Shown here one piece after another: positions 8,348-15,706 of a stretch of 30,860 nt of DNA (its first letter is position 1; every line of letters begins with the position of its first letter). Under the pieces are notes generated by a model, which had not been told where the DNA came from, ran no database searches, and was given only the letters and a program-made list of their open reading frames with translations. The translations under genes were made by a program, and so were the position numbers. This stretch comes from an uncultured Dorea sp. (GTDB taxonomy: Bacteria; Bacillota; Clostridia; Lachnospirales; Lachnospiraceae), in the NCBI GenBank assembly GCA_910589275.1, contig CAJUTH010000041.1:1-30860 (forward strand), written 5' to 3'.

Positions 8348-9454
8348 CTATATTACATTAAAATTTACCGGAAGAATCAAATAAATATAACTTTCTGTTT
8401 CATCCTTAATAAAGCATGGAGATTTTGCGTTCATAAGATAAAGCTCCACTTCTTCATCATCAATAACACGAAGCGCGTCAATCAAAAATTTCGGATTAAA
8501 TCCTATCAGCAGATCTTTCCCTTCTTTTGTAATATAGATATCTTCATTCATGGAGCCAAGCTGGGATTTAATCTTTAATTCCATCATTTCATCTGTAATA
8601 TTGATGATAATTGGTTTTTTATCTCCTTCTTTCACAAGAAGAGTAGCCCTGTCTATACAATTCAAAAACTCTTTTTTATTGATTCTGACCTTTGTATCAT
8701 AATCACTAGACAACATTTGATCAATTCTAAAATAATCCCCTTCAATCAATCTCGATACAACGATTGTCTGGTCAAACTCAAATACAATGTGATTCCTTGT
8801 AAAATAAATACTTACTTCTTTATCTGTTTCTCCTGAAAGAATCTTACTAATCTCAATTAACGTCTTTCCCGGAACAACAATCTTCTGATGATCATAAAAA
8901 TCCTTTAATTCAATCCTTCTAATAGAGATCCTATGTCCATCCAAAGAAATCACACGGAGAATATTTTGATTGATTTCAAATAATTCTCCCGTCATTAATT
9001 TGTTGCTTTCATTATCTGCGATAGAAAAAATCGTCTGCCTGATTACTTCTTTTAATGTAAACTGAGATAAGGTTATAGTCTGTTCTCTTTCAATAACAGG
9101 AAGATACGTAAAGTCTTCTCCTGATTTTGCAGCGATGTCAAATTTTGCTTTTTCACAAGTAATGATAGCCTGATAATTCTCATCTGTTTCAATTGTAACT
9201 TCATTGTCAGGAAGTTTTCTTACAATTTCAGAAAAGATTCGCGCATCAATTGCTATCATGCCATGGTTAATAACTTCGCCTTCTATTTCTGTTTGAATAC
9301 CTAGCTCCATATCATTTGCTGTTAACTTAATCTTATCTAAAGTTGCGTCGATTAATATACATTCCAGAATAGGCATAGTTGTTTTAGATGGAACTGCCTT
9401 ATAAACAATACTGACTCCTTTTGCCAAATCAGATTTCCTGCATATAATTTTCAT
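8348..9454 (-). CDS. dnaN: DNA polymerase III beta sliding clamp
   Basis: A 368-residue ring-forming clamp. It starts MKIICRKSDLAKGVSIVYKAV and shows the usual three-domain pattern, with the conserved MPILECILIDA near residue 33 and the C-terminal YLILPVNF end that contributes to the partner-binding pocket. The longer frame begins at GTG 9472, but ATG 9454 has AAGGGAG about 8 nt upstream and matches the family N-terminus. It is the first gene after the origin on the leftward replichore and is followed closely by yaaA. Confidence 0.96.
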   Translation of the reverse strand: MKIICRKSDLAKGVSIVYKAVPSKTTMPILECILIDATLDKIKLTANDMELGIQTEIEGEVINHGMIAIDARIFSEIVRKLPDNEVTIETDENYQAIITCEKAKFDIAAKSGEDFTYLPVIEREQTITLSQFTLKEVIRQTIFSIADNESNKLMTGELFEINQNILRVISLDGHRISIRRIELKDFYDHQKIVVPGKTLIEISKILSGETDKEVSIYFTRNHIVFEFDQTIVVSRLIEGDYFRIDQMLSSDYDTKVRINKKEFLNCIDRATLLVKEGDKKPIIINITDEMMELKIKSQLGSMNEDIYITKEGKDLLIGFNPKFLIDALRVIDDEEVELYLMNAKSPCFIKDETESYIYLILPVNFNVI

Positions 9455-9472
9455 GTGGAAAACTCCCTTCAC

Positions 9473-9747
9473 TAAAATTTAATTTAAAAATTTATAAATA
9501 TATAAAATAATTTCAGTAGTATTAGTAGTAGGGGATGTTGATTAGTGGATAACCCCTAAAAAGCTTTATTTTATCGCAAAAACTCATGAAAATAAATCTG
9601 TTGAAAGTATGAAAATAATATGTTTATTTTTTGTGGACAACTATTTCGTTTATTTGGTGTGAAAAGTTATGAAAAAGTAATCACGACTTATCAACATACT
9701 TATCATAAAATTTATGAACAAATACAAAGATAAACTTTTTAATTTCT
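9473..9747. other. oriC: chromosomal replication origin (oriC), dnaN-dnaA intergenic
   Basis: AT-rich spacer between dnaA and dnaN, the usual place for the melting part of oriC in Firmicutes. Candidate DnaA boxes (consensus TTATCCACA or its complement): AGTGGATAA 9544-9552 (8 of 9), TGTGGACAA 9632-9640 (8 of 9), TTATCAACA 9688-9696 (8 of 9) and TTATGAACA 9712-9720 (7 of 9). Genes diverge from this area, as expected for an origin. The reading is by eye; GC skew was not computed. Confidence 0.85.
9475..9552 (+). promoter_or_regulatory. origin unwinding element: AT-rich tract, DnaA-trios and paired DnaA boxes
   Basis: A nearly pure A/T stretch (9475-9513) is followed by the triplets CAG TAG TAT TAG TAG TAG (9514-9531), then a G-run (9531-9534). 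Two abutting DnaA-box-like sequences follow, TGTTGATTA (9536-9544) and AGTGGATAA (9544-9552). This order matches the basal unwinding system described for Bacillus subtilis, where DnaA is guided from double-stranded boxes onto single-stranded TAG-type trios. The pattern is seen directly; function is inferred. Confidence 0.75.
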
Positions 9748-11118
9748 TTATAATGGACTTATTTTTTTCTTAATGATATCAATGGAATTAGCAAGCTGTT
9801 CATTTTCTTCTACTTCTCGTTCAATTTTTTCAATTCCGTGTTTGATTGTTGAATGATTTTTACCGCCTAATAATATTCCAATTGATTTTAATGGTACCGT
9901 TGTCATCTTTCTGCACAGATACATGATAATCTGTCTTGGAACAACAATATCACTGGATCTTTTGTTGCTTTTTAAATCGGATATAGTAAGGCCGAAATGA
10001 TCGGAAACAATGTCAAGAATTAGTTCCGGCGTTATCTCCCGATTATTTCTGGAAGATATAATATCCTTCATAGCTTCTGCAGCCAGATTAATGTCAATTT
10101 CCCTGTTATCACTTTTTAATTTATAGAGGGCAATTAATTTGTTGAGGGCGCCTTCTAATTCCCTGATATTGTTTTTAACATTCTCGGCAATATATTCCAA
10201 AACGTCGTGAGGGATATGGTAATGCTGTAAATGTTCTAATTCAATCTTTTTTTGCAGGATGGCCATTCTGGTCTCAAAATCAGGAGCGGACATATCTGCT
10301 AATAATCCCCATTCAAATCGGGTACGAAGTCTTGCTTCTAACGTTTCGATATCCTTGGGAGGACGGTCGCTGGAGATGATGATCTGCTTGCCTGAAGCAT
10401 GCAGATGATTAAAGGTATGAAAAAATTCTTCCTGTGTGCTCTCTTTTCCTATTATAAATTGAATGTCATCAATTAATAAGACATCGTTATGTCTGTATTT
10501 TTCCCGGAAATCCGTCATGGAAGATTCTTTACCATTTTTTAATGCATGGATTAGCTCATTAGTAAAAGTCTCGCTTGTTACATAGACAACCTTTTTATTT
10601 GGATTGTAATCCAGAATAAAATGCGCAATGGAATGCATCAAATGTGTTTTTCCCAGTCCGACTCCTCCGTAAAGGAAAAGAGGATTGTAAACTTCACCTG
10701 GAGATTCTGAAACTGCCAGTGATGCGGCATGTGCAAATTCATTGTTATTGCCTACTACAAAGGTGTCAAAGATATATTTGGGATTCAGTCCCGCTTTTTC
10801 TGCAGCGGATCTGTTTCGCTTATTCTTGGGCGAAGATATCTTTCTAAGCTCGTCCATTCTTTCATCGTCTTCAGAAAGAAATATAATGTCATATTCATTA
10901 CCTGTAATTTCTGCAATGCATACCTTGAGCGGAAGCGAATATTTTTTCTCTATGTAGTCAACGCTGGCGTTCATATTAACCAATATATAGACAGTATTGT
11001 CTATTACGTTGAAAACTTTCAATGGCTGGATCCACGTTGAGAAAGAAACGTTGGACAATTCGTGTTCTATACGCAGGTGTTCAATTATATCAGGCCATTT
11101 TTCTTCCACAACGTTCAT
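9748..11118 (-). CDS. dnaA: chromosomal replication initiator DnaA
   Basis: A 456-residue AAA+ initiator. Domain I holds FSTWIQPLK near 26-34. A variable linker spans about 80-110. The AAA+ core begins at NPKYIFDTFVVG, with Walker A GGVGLGKTHLMH (151-162), Walker B VLLIDDIQFI near 215 and an arginine-finger region near EARLRTRFEWGL. The C-terminal DNA-binding domain IV carries the DnaA signature around LLGGKNHSTIKHGIEKIE. AGGAG lies about 10 nt upstream of the ATG. It is read towards the origin and leads the operon ending in gyrA. Confidence 0.98.
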   Translation of the reverse strand: MNVVEEKWPDIIEHLRIEHELSNVSFSTWIQPLKVFNVIDNTVYILVNMNASVDYIEKKYSLPLKVCIAEITGNEYDIIFLSEDDERMDELRKISSPKNKRNRSAAEKAGLNPKYIFDTFVVGNNNEFAHAASLAVSESPGEVYNPLFLYGGVGLGKTHLMHSIAHFILDYNPNKKVVYVTSETFTNELIHALKNGKESSMTDFREKYRHNDVLLIDDIQFIIGKESTQEEFFHTFNHLHASGKQIIISSDRPPKDIETLEARLRTRFEWGLLADMSAPDFETRMAILQKKIELEHLQHYHIPHDVLEYIAENVKNNIRELEGALNKLIALYKLKSDNREIDINLAAEAMKDIISSRNNREITPELILDIVSDHFGLTISDLKSNKRSSDIVVPRQIIMYLCRKMTTVPLKSIGILLGGKNHSTIKHGIEKIEREVEENEQLANSIDIIKKKISPL

Positions 11119-11188
11119 TATCTTACAACTCCTGTATTCTAGTATTATGATTATGGATTGTCATAGGTATAAAAATCCACTCTATTTT

Positions 11189-11217
11189 ATTCTACATCAA
11201 AACAAGTATTAAGGCAA
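11189..11217 (-). promoter_or_regulatory. dnaA promoter
   Basis: On the minus strand, TTGCCT (plus 11212-11217) and TAGAAT (plus 11189-11194) are separated by 17 bp. This is a good housekeeping-sigma match (4 of 6 and 5 of 6) about 70 bp upstream of the dnaA start. Confidence 0.6.
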
Positions 11218-11259
11218 TGGAAAATACAAGAATGAAGAAAAGAAATATAGTGCTTTTAC

Positions 11260-11288
11260 TTGACTTAATGCAGGTTTTCTAATATAAT
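11260..11288 (+). promoter_or_regulatory. strong sigma-A promoter for rpmH
   Basis: TTGACT (11260-11265), a 17-bp spacer and a perfect TATAAT (11283-11288) lie about 75 bp upstream of rpmH. It is the best housekeeping promoter in the window, fitting a ribosomal protein operon. Confidence 0.85.
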
Positions 11289-11363
11289 TAGATACGATGT
11301 CTTTAGAAAAGAAAATAATAAAAAGATGATATAAATTGTATCATATGAGGGAGGTGTATATCA

Positions 11364-11498
11364 GTGAAGATGACATTTCAGCCGAAGAAAAGGCAGAGGG
11401 CGAAGGTTCATGGTTTCCGTGCAAGAATGAAGACTGCAGGCGGAAGAAAAGTACTTGCAAACAGAAGATTAAAAGGAAGAAAAAGATTATCAGCTTAG
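11364..11498 (+). CDS. rpmH: 50S ribosomal protein L34
   Basis: A 44-codon gene. The translation begins MKMTFQPKKRQRAKVHGF and ends RLKGRKRLSA, with about 40 percent Arg/Lys, which is full-length L34. The start is GTG 11364, with GGAGGT 8-10 nt upstream; an in-frame ATG at 11370 would lose the first two residues. It is the first gene of the rpmH-rnpA-yidD-yidC-jag block, divergent from dnaA as in most bacteria. A hairpin overlaps its stop codon. Confidence 0.96.
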   Translation: MKMTFQPKKRQRAKVHGFRARMKTAGGRKVLANRRLKGRKRLSA

Positions 11499-11523
11499 GT
11501 CGCATGTATTGTGACCTTTTCTT
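11497..11523 (+). terminator. hairpin terminator or attenuator between rpmH and rnpA
   Basis: AGGTCGCA (11497-11504) pairs with TGTGACCT (11510-11517), with one G-U pair and a 5-nt loop, followed by TTTCTT. It begins inside the rpmH stop codon and probably reduces transcription into rnpA, so that L34 exceeds RNase P protein. Confidence 0.65.
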
Positions 11524-11570
11524 CTATAATTATTTATTATGATGGAATTGGGAGAATTAGGATAAATAAA

Positions 11571-11909
11571 ATGAATTTTTCCGAATCACTTAAAAAAAAC
11601 AGAGATTTTCGAAATGTTTATCAGCGAGGAAAAACATATGCCAACAAATATTTGGTAATGTATATTCTAAAGAATGATATAGATAAGAACAGAGTAGGAA
11701 TTTCAGTTAGTAAAAAAATTGGGAATAGTATAGTAAGACATCGCTTAACAAGATTAATTAGAGAAAGCTATCGGTTGAATGAAGAAAGATTTTTTTGTGG
11801 ATATGACATTGTAATTATTGCTAGAATAGGAGCAAAAGAAAAAAATTGCAGAGACATAGAAAGCGCTCTTATCCATCTAGGTAATCTTCACAAAATTATT
11901 GATGGCTGA
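11571..11909 (+). CDS. rnpA: ribonuclease P protein component
   Basis: A 112-residue basic protein subunit of RNase P, which with the RNA subunit removes tRNA 5' leaders. It has the N-terminal substrate-binding region (LKKNRDFRNVYQRGK), then VGISVSKKIGNSIVRHRLTRLIRESYR near residues 45-72, the RNR-type signature (given by position; core RHRLTRLIRE). The open frame extends upstream to 11511, but ATG 11571 gives the family start MNFSESLKKNRDF and has GGGAG and AGGA purine tracts upstream. Its stop abuts the following frame. Confidence 0.95.
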   Translation: MNFSESLKKNRDFRNVYQRGKTYANKYLVMYILKNDIDKNRVGISVSKKIGNSIVRHRLTRLIRESYRLNEERFFCGYDIVIIARIGAKEKNCRDIESALIHLGNLHKIIDG

Positions 11910-11924
11910 ATGGAGTTGCAAGAA

Positions 11925-12167
11925 GTGAAGAAGATAATGTTGTGGCTGGTCAGATTTTATCAAAGATATATATCGCCAATGAAGGGATATTCATGCTGTA
12001 AATATTTCCCTACTTGTTCCAGATATGCGGTAGAAGCAATAGAAAGGTTTGGTGCTTTAAAAGGAACAGGGCTGGCTGTATGGAGAATACTTCGGTGCAA
12101 TCCATTTTCAAAAGGAGGATATGACCCGGTTCCTGAAAAGAAAATCAGGTATATCCGATACCATTAA
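11925..12167 (+). CDS. yidD: membrane protein insertion efficiency factor YidD
   Basis: An 80-residue protein with the YidD core: RFYQRYISPMKG, CKYFPTCSRYAVEAI, GLAVWRILRCNPFSKGGYDPVP. It is membrane-associated through an amphipathic N-terminal helix and helps YidC and Sec insertion. I chose GTG 11925 (MKKIMLWLVRFYQRY), with GGAG 9 nt upstream, as it matches the family. An in-frame ATG at 11910, directly after the rnpA stop (TGAATG), would add five residues and could be used by coupled reinitiation. yidC follows after 14 bp. Confidence 0.93.
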   Translation: MKKIMLWLVRFYQRYISPMKGYSCCKYFPTCSRYAVEAIERFGALKGTGLAVWRILRCNPFSKGGYDPVPEKKIRYIRYH

Positions 12168-12181
12168 CGGAGGAATCAAAT

Positions 12182-13240
12182 ATGGGTACATTATTAACAG
12201 CCGCAAATTGGCCGATTGTCGGTCAGATTGCATGGGTATTGGGTAAGGTTATGAACCTTATTTATAAGACTCTTAGTAGTATATTGCCGACTGATCATGG
12301 ATTGATCGGCTGGTCAATTATCATATATACAATTATTGTATATACGCTTATGCTTCCGCTGACGATTAAGCAGCAGAGAAGTTCAAAGCTTATGGCTCTG
12401 ATAAATCCTGAAGTACAGGCAGTTCAGAAAAAGTATAAGAATAAAAGAGATCAGGCATCTATGATGAAACAGCAAGAAGAGGTGCAGCAGATCTATGATA
12501 AATATGGGACATCTATGACAGGCGGATGCCTTCCTATGTTAATACAGGTGCCGCTTTTGTTTGCTTTATATCCGGTTATCTATGATATGGAGAGATTTGT
12601 GCCTGCGATTAAAAACGCTTCGGCAGGTGTAAAGGCGTTTCTTACGATTCCGGATGTGACGATGTCGCCGTCACAGATTATGCATGCAAGAGATACATTT
12701 GACATTGCGCCTGCAGCAATTATTATTACGTGTATTGCATTGCCGGTTATATCAGCTCTCACACAGTATGGAAGCGTTAGATTATCTCAGGCGGTTTCGG
12801 GACAGCAGATTGATAAAGATAATCCGATGGCCGGAACTATGAAATCTATGAATATTATGATGCCGCTGTTTTCTTTGTGGATGGTATATTCTTTGTCGGC
12901 AGGTATTGGTTTATACTGGATTTTTAGTGCGGTTATCCGTTGCATTCAAACTGTTTTTGTTAACAAATATCTGAAGAATATGTCTCCGGAAGAATTGATT
13001 GAGAAGAATAAGGAGAAAGCGGCGAAGAAACGTCAAAAACGTGGCGAAAAGGCTGAGAAAATTAATGCTATGGCTCAGGCAAATACTAGGTCTATTTCTT
13101 CTTCTGCAAGGACGGATGTATCTCAGTCAGAGAAAAATGAAAAGATTAAAGAGGCTGAAGAGAAGAGACGATATGCAAAGGCCGGAAGTCTTTCAGCTAA
13201 GGCAAATATGGTAAAAGATTTTAACGAAAATAGAAGATAG
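12182..13240 (+). CDS. yidC: YidC/Oxa1-family membrane protein insertase
   Basis: A 352-residue polytopic insertase. The hydrophobic segments lie near 12-32, 41-60, 118-138, 175-195 and 220-250. Arg66 in LPLTIKQQRSSKL is the likely conserved charge of the hydrophilic groove. The cytoplasmic loop IQQIYDKYG-type hairpin (about 85-110) is present. The last 90 residues are highly charged (KEKAAKKRQKRGEKAEK), a tail that can contact ribosomes. No lipobox cysteine is seen near the N-terminus, unlike Bacillus SpoIIIJ. GGAGG lies 8 nt upstream of the ATG. It sits between yidD and jag, the usual order. Confidence 0.95.
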   Translation: MGTLLTAANWPIVGQIAWVLGKVMNLIYKTLSSILPTDHGLIGWSIIIYTIIVYTLMLPLTIKQQRSSKLMALINPEVQAVQKKYKNKRDQASMMKQQEEVQQIYDKYGTSMTGGCLPMLIQVPLLFALYPVIYDMERFVPAIKNASAGVKAFLTIPDVTMSPSQIMHARDTFDIAPAAIIITCIALPVISALTQYGSVRLSQAVSGQQIDKDNPMAGTMKSMNIMMPLFSLWMVYSLSAGIGLYWIFSAVIRCIQTVFVNKYLKNMSPEELIEKNKEKAAKKRQKRGEKAEKINAMAQANTRSISSSARTDVSQSEKNEKIKEAEEKRRYAKAGSLSAKANMVKDFNENRR

Positions 13241-13252
13241 GAGGTTAAAAAA

Positions 13253-14218
13253 ATGGAAGAGATTACAGTATCCGCAAAAACACTTGATGATGCCATTACA
13301 GAAGCGCTGGTGCAGCTTGGCGTGACGAGCGACCAGCTTGATTATGATATTATTGAAAAGGGAAGCGCCGGCTTTTTTGGAATAGGAATGAAGCAGGCGG
13401 TTATTAAGGCCCGCCGTAAGGTTGTGAAACAAGAAATTGAGGAGCCGGTTATTGATTTTTTAGATGCGGTAAAAGGCGTAAAAGAAACATCTATTGACAA
13501 TTCCCGCTATGCCAAGGATAATAAACAATCGAAGGATAGTCAGTTTAATAAAGAAAATAGGGATAATAGAGATAACCGTAAAAGGAAGGATAAGAAAAAT
13601 AGGGATAGAAACAGGAATAGACAGCCAAAGAGAGAAGAGAATATAGAAGCAAAACCAGAAGTACAGACTGTTTCTTTTAAAGAAGAGAAAGCAGAACAAT
13701 TGGATAAGCCTGCAAAACCTGTTGTTGAAAGAAAAGAGATTGAACTTGCAAAGGTTGAAGACGTAACAATAAAAGCTTGTGAAGAATTTTTACAAAATGT
13801 ACTTAAAGCCATGGGAATGGAAGTTACAATTACATCCGTTATTGATGAAGAGGGAGCTCTCAGTATTGAAATGAACGGAGAAAATATGGGGATCCTTATT
13901 GGAAAAAGAGGACAAACATTGGATTCTCTTCAATATCTTACAAACCGTGTCGCTAATAAGATGCAGAGCGGCTATGTGAGAGTTAAGCTGGATACGGAGG
14001 ATTATAGGAGAAGAAGAAAAGAAACTCTTGAAAATCTTGCAAAGAATATAGCTCATAAGGTGAGAAAGACAAGAAGATCTGTATCGTTAGAGCCTATGAA
14101 TCCATACGAGAGAAGAATTATTCATTCTGCTCTTCAGGGTGAAAAAAGTATCACAACCCACAGCGAAGGAGAAGAACCTTACCGCAGAGTAGTAGTAACA
14201 CTTGTAAGAAGATCATAA
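13253..14218 (+). CDS. jag: RNA-binding protein Jag/KhpB (Jag_N, KH, R3H)
   Basis: A 321-residue protein. The Jag_N domain (about 1-55) contains EKGSAGFFGIGMKQAVIKARRK. A long hydrophilic linker follows at 75-160, rich in Asn, Arg, Asp and Lys. A type II KH domain (about 195-240) has the GILIGKRGQTLDSLQYL loop, and an R3H domain (about 255-320) has NPYERRIIHSAL and ends VVVTLVRRS. Jag/KhpB pairs with KhpA in RNA regulation linked to cell elongation and division. AGGAGG precedes the ATG, and yidC ends 12 bp upstream. A strong terminator closes the unit. Confidence 0.94.
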   Translation: MEEITVSAKTLDDAITEALVQLGVTSDQLDYDIIEKGSAGFFGIGMKQAVIKARRKVVKQEIEEPVIDFLDAVKGVKETSIDNSRYAKDNKQSKDSQFNKENRDNRDNRKRKDKKNRDRNRNRQPKREENIEAKPEVQTVSFKEEKAEQLDKPAKPVVERKEIELAKVEDVTIKACEEFLQNVLKAMGMEVTITSVIDEEGALSIEMNGENMGILIGKRGQTLDSLQYLTNRVANKMQSGYVRVKLDTEDYRRRRKETLENLAKNIAHKVRKTRRSVSLEPMNPYERRIIHSALQGEKSITTHSEGEEPYRRVVVTLVRRS

Positions 14219-14230
14219 TTCATTTATTAT

Positions 14231-14261
14231 AATAAGTAGGAGTTTTACTCCTGCTTATTTT
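14231..14261 (+). terminator. rho-independent terminator after jag
   Basis: AATAAGTAGGAG (14231-14242) pairs with CTCCTGCTTATT (14248-14259), with one G-U pair and the loop TTTTA, followed by TTTT. It ends the rpmH-jag block. Confidence 0.9.
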
Positions 14262-14296
14262 AGTGCAGCTAATTTTATATTAGAAAGGGAATATAT

Positions 14297-15706
14297 ATGT
14301 TTATAGAAAAACAGACAATAGCTGCTATATCTACTGCTGTTTCTGAATCAGGAATTGGAATTATTAGGATGTCTGGAGAGCAGGCTATTGAAATTGCAGA
14401 TAAAGTTTATAGAGGGAAGCATTATAAACGCCTTGCAGATCAAAAAACATATACGATTCATTATGGATATATTGCAGACCATGATGAAATAATAGACGAG
14501 GTTCTTGTTATGCTTATGAGGGGACCAAAAAGCTATACAGGCGAAGATACTATAGAAATAAACTGCCATGGCGGAGTGTATGTTGTAAATAGAATATTGG
14601 AAATTTTAATTAAATATGGGGCCAGACCTGCAGAGCCTGGTGAATTTACAAAAAGGGCTTTTTTGAATGGAAGAATAGATTTATCACAGGCAGAGGCTGT
14701 TATTGATATTATTCAGTCTGAAAATGAATATGCATTAAAGAGTTCCGTTCACCAATTACGTGGAAATGTAAAAGAAAAAATTTCAAATATACGCAAGAAA
14801 ATATTATATCATACGGCGTTTATAGAAACTGCGCTGGATGATCCGGAGCATATCAGCGTAGATGGATATGGTGATAAATTAAGGGGAGTTATTTTGGATT
14901 TAGTTTGTGAAATTAAAGAATTGATTGATTCTTCATCAAATGGCCGGGTAATAAAGGAAGGAATTAATACCGTTATTATTGGTAAACCGAATGCTGGAAA
15001 GTCTTCGCTTCTTAATGCTTTGATTGGCGAGGATAGGGCTATTGTTACTGATATCGCAGGGACTACCAGAGATATTATAAAGGAGCATATTAGACTTCAG
15101 GGTATTTCACTGAATATTATGGATACGGCTGGAATTAGAGATACAGAAGATGTTATAGAAAAAATTGGAGTGGATAAAGCAATTAGGTCTGCAAAAGAAT
15201 CAGATTTGATTATTTATGTTATAGATTCTTCTGTTTTACTAGATGATAATGATATTTCTATTTTAAAGCTATTAAAGGAAAAGAAGTCAATTATTATTTT
15301 AAATAAGTCGGATTTAGATATGAATGTTAGCATTAGTGACATAGAGGATAGATTTTTGAAGGAAAATGATTCCTTAGATAAATTCAATATTCCTGTCATA
15401 GAAGTATCGGCAAAGAATGGGTACGGAATAAATATTTTGGAGAATAAAATAAAGGAAATGTTTTATCAGGGAAATCTTTCTTTTAATACACAAATATATA
15501 TTACAAATATACGCCATAAGAATGCTCTTGATGAAGCATATAAAAGTTTAAAGAAAGTGATTGAAAGTATAGATAATAATATGCCGGAGGATTTTTATTC
15601 CATTGATTTGATGGATGCTTATGAAGCTCTTGGCAATATTACCGGAGAGACAATGGGAGAGGATTTGATTCATGAAATTTTCAGCAAATTCTGTATGGGA
15701 AAATAG
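14297..15706 (+). CDS. mnmE: tRNA modification GTPase MnmE
   Basis: A 469-residue GTPase that with MnmG installs the 5-carboxymethylaminomethyl group on wobble uridine 34. The N-terminal tetrahydrofolate-binding domain starts DTIAAIST-like (TIAAISTAVSESGIGIIRMSG). The G domain shows G1 GKPNAGKS (229-236), GTTRD switch I (255-259), DTAG (276-279) and NKSD. It ends with the catalytic FCMGK, a variant of the usual FC(I/V)GK. GAAAGGGAATAT precedes the ATG. The 3' end overlaps mnmG. Confidence 0.96.
   Translation: MFIEKQTIAAISTAVSESGIGIIRMSGEQAIEIADKVYRGKHYKRLADQKTYTIHYGYIADHDEIIDEVLVMLMRGPKSYTGEDTIEINCHGGVYVVNRILEILIKYGARPAEPGEFTKRAFLNGRIDLSQAEAVIDIIQSENEYALKSSVHQLRGNVKEKISNIRKKILYHTAFIETALDDPEHISVDGYGDKLRGVILDLVCEIKELIDSSSNGRVIKEGINTVIIGKPNAGKSSLLNALIGEDRAIVTDIAGTTRDIIKEHIRLQGISLNIMDTAGIRDTEDVIEKIGVDKAIRSAKESDLIIYVIDSSVLLDDNDISILKLLKEKKSIIILNKSDLDMNVSISDIEDRFLKENDSLDKFNIPVIEVSAKNGYGINILENKIKEMFYQGNLSFNTQIYITNIRHKNALDEAYKSLKKVIESIDNNMPEDFYSIDLMDAYEALGNITGETMGEDLIHEIFSKFCMGK

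Noticed and set aside
11336..11542. 68-residue open frame over the rpmH region
   Set aside because: It is out of frame with L34, which is an exact family match with a good ribosome binding site; this frame is a shadow.
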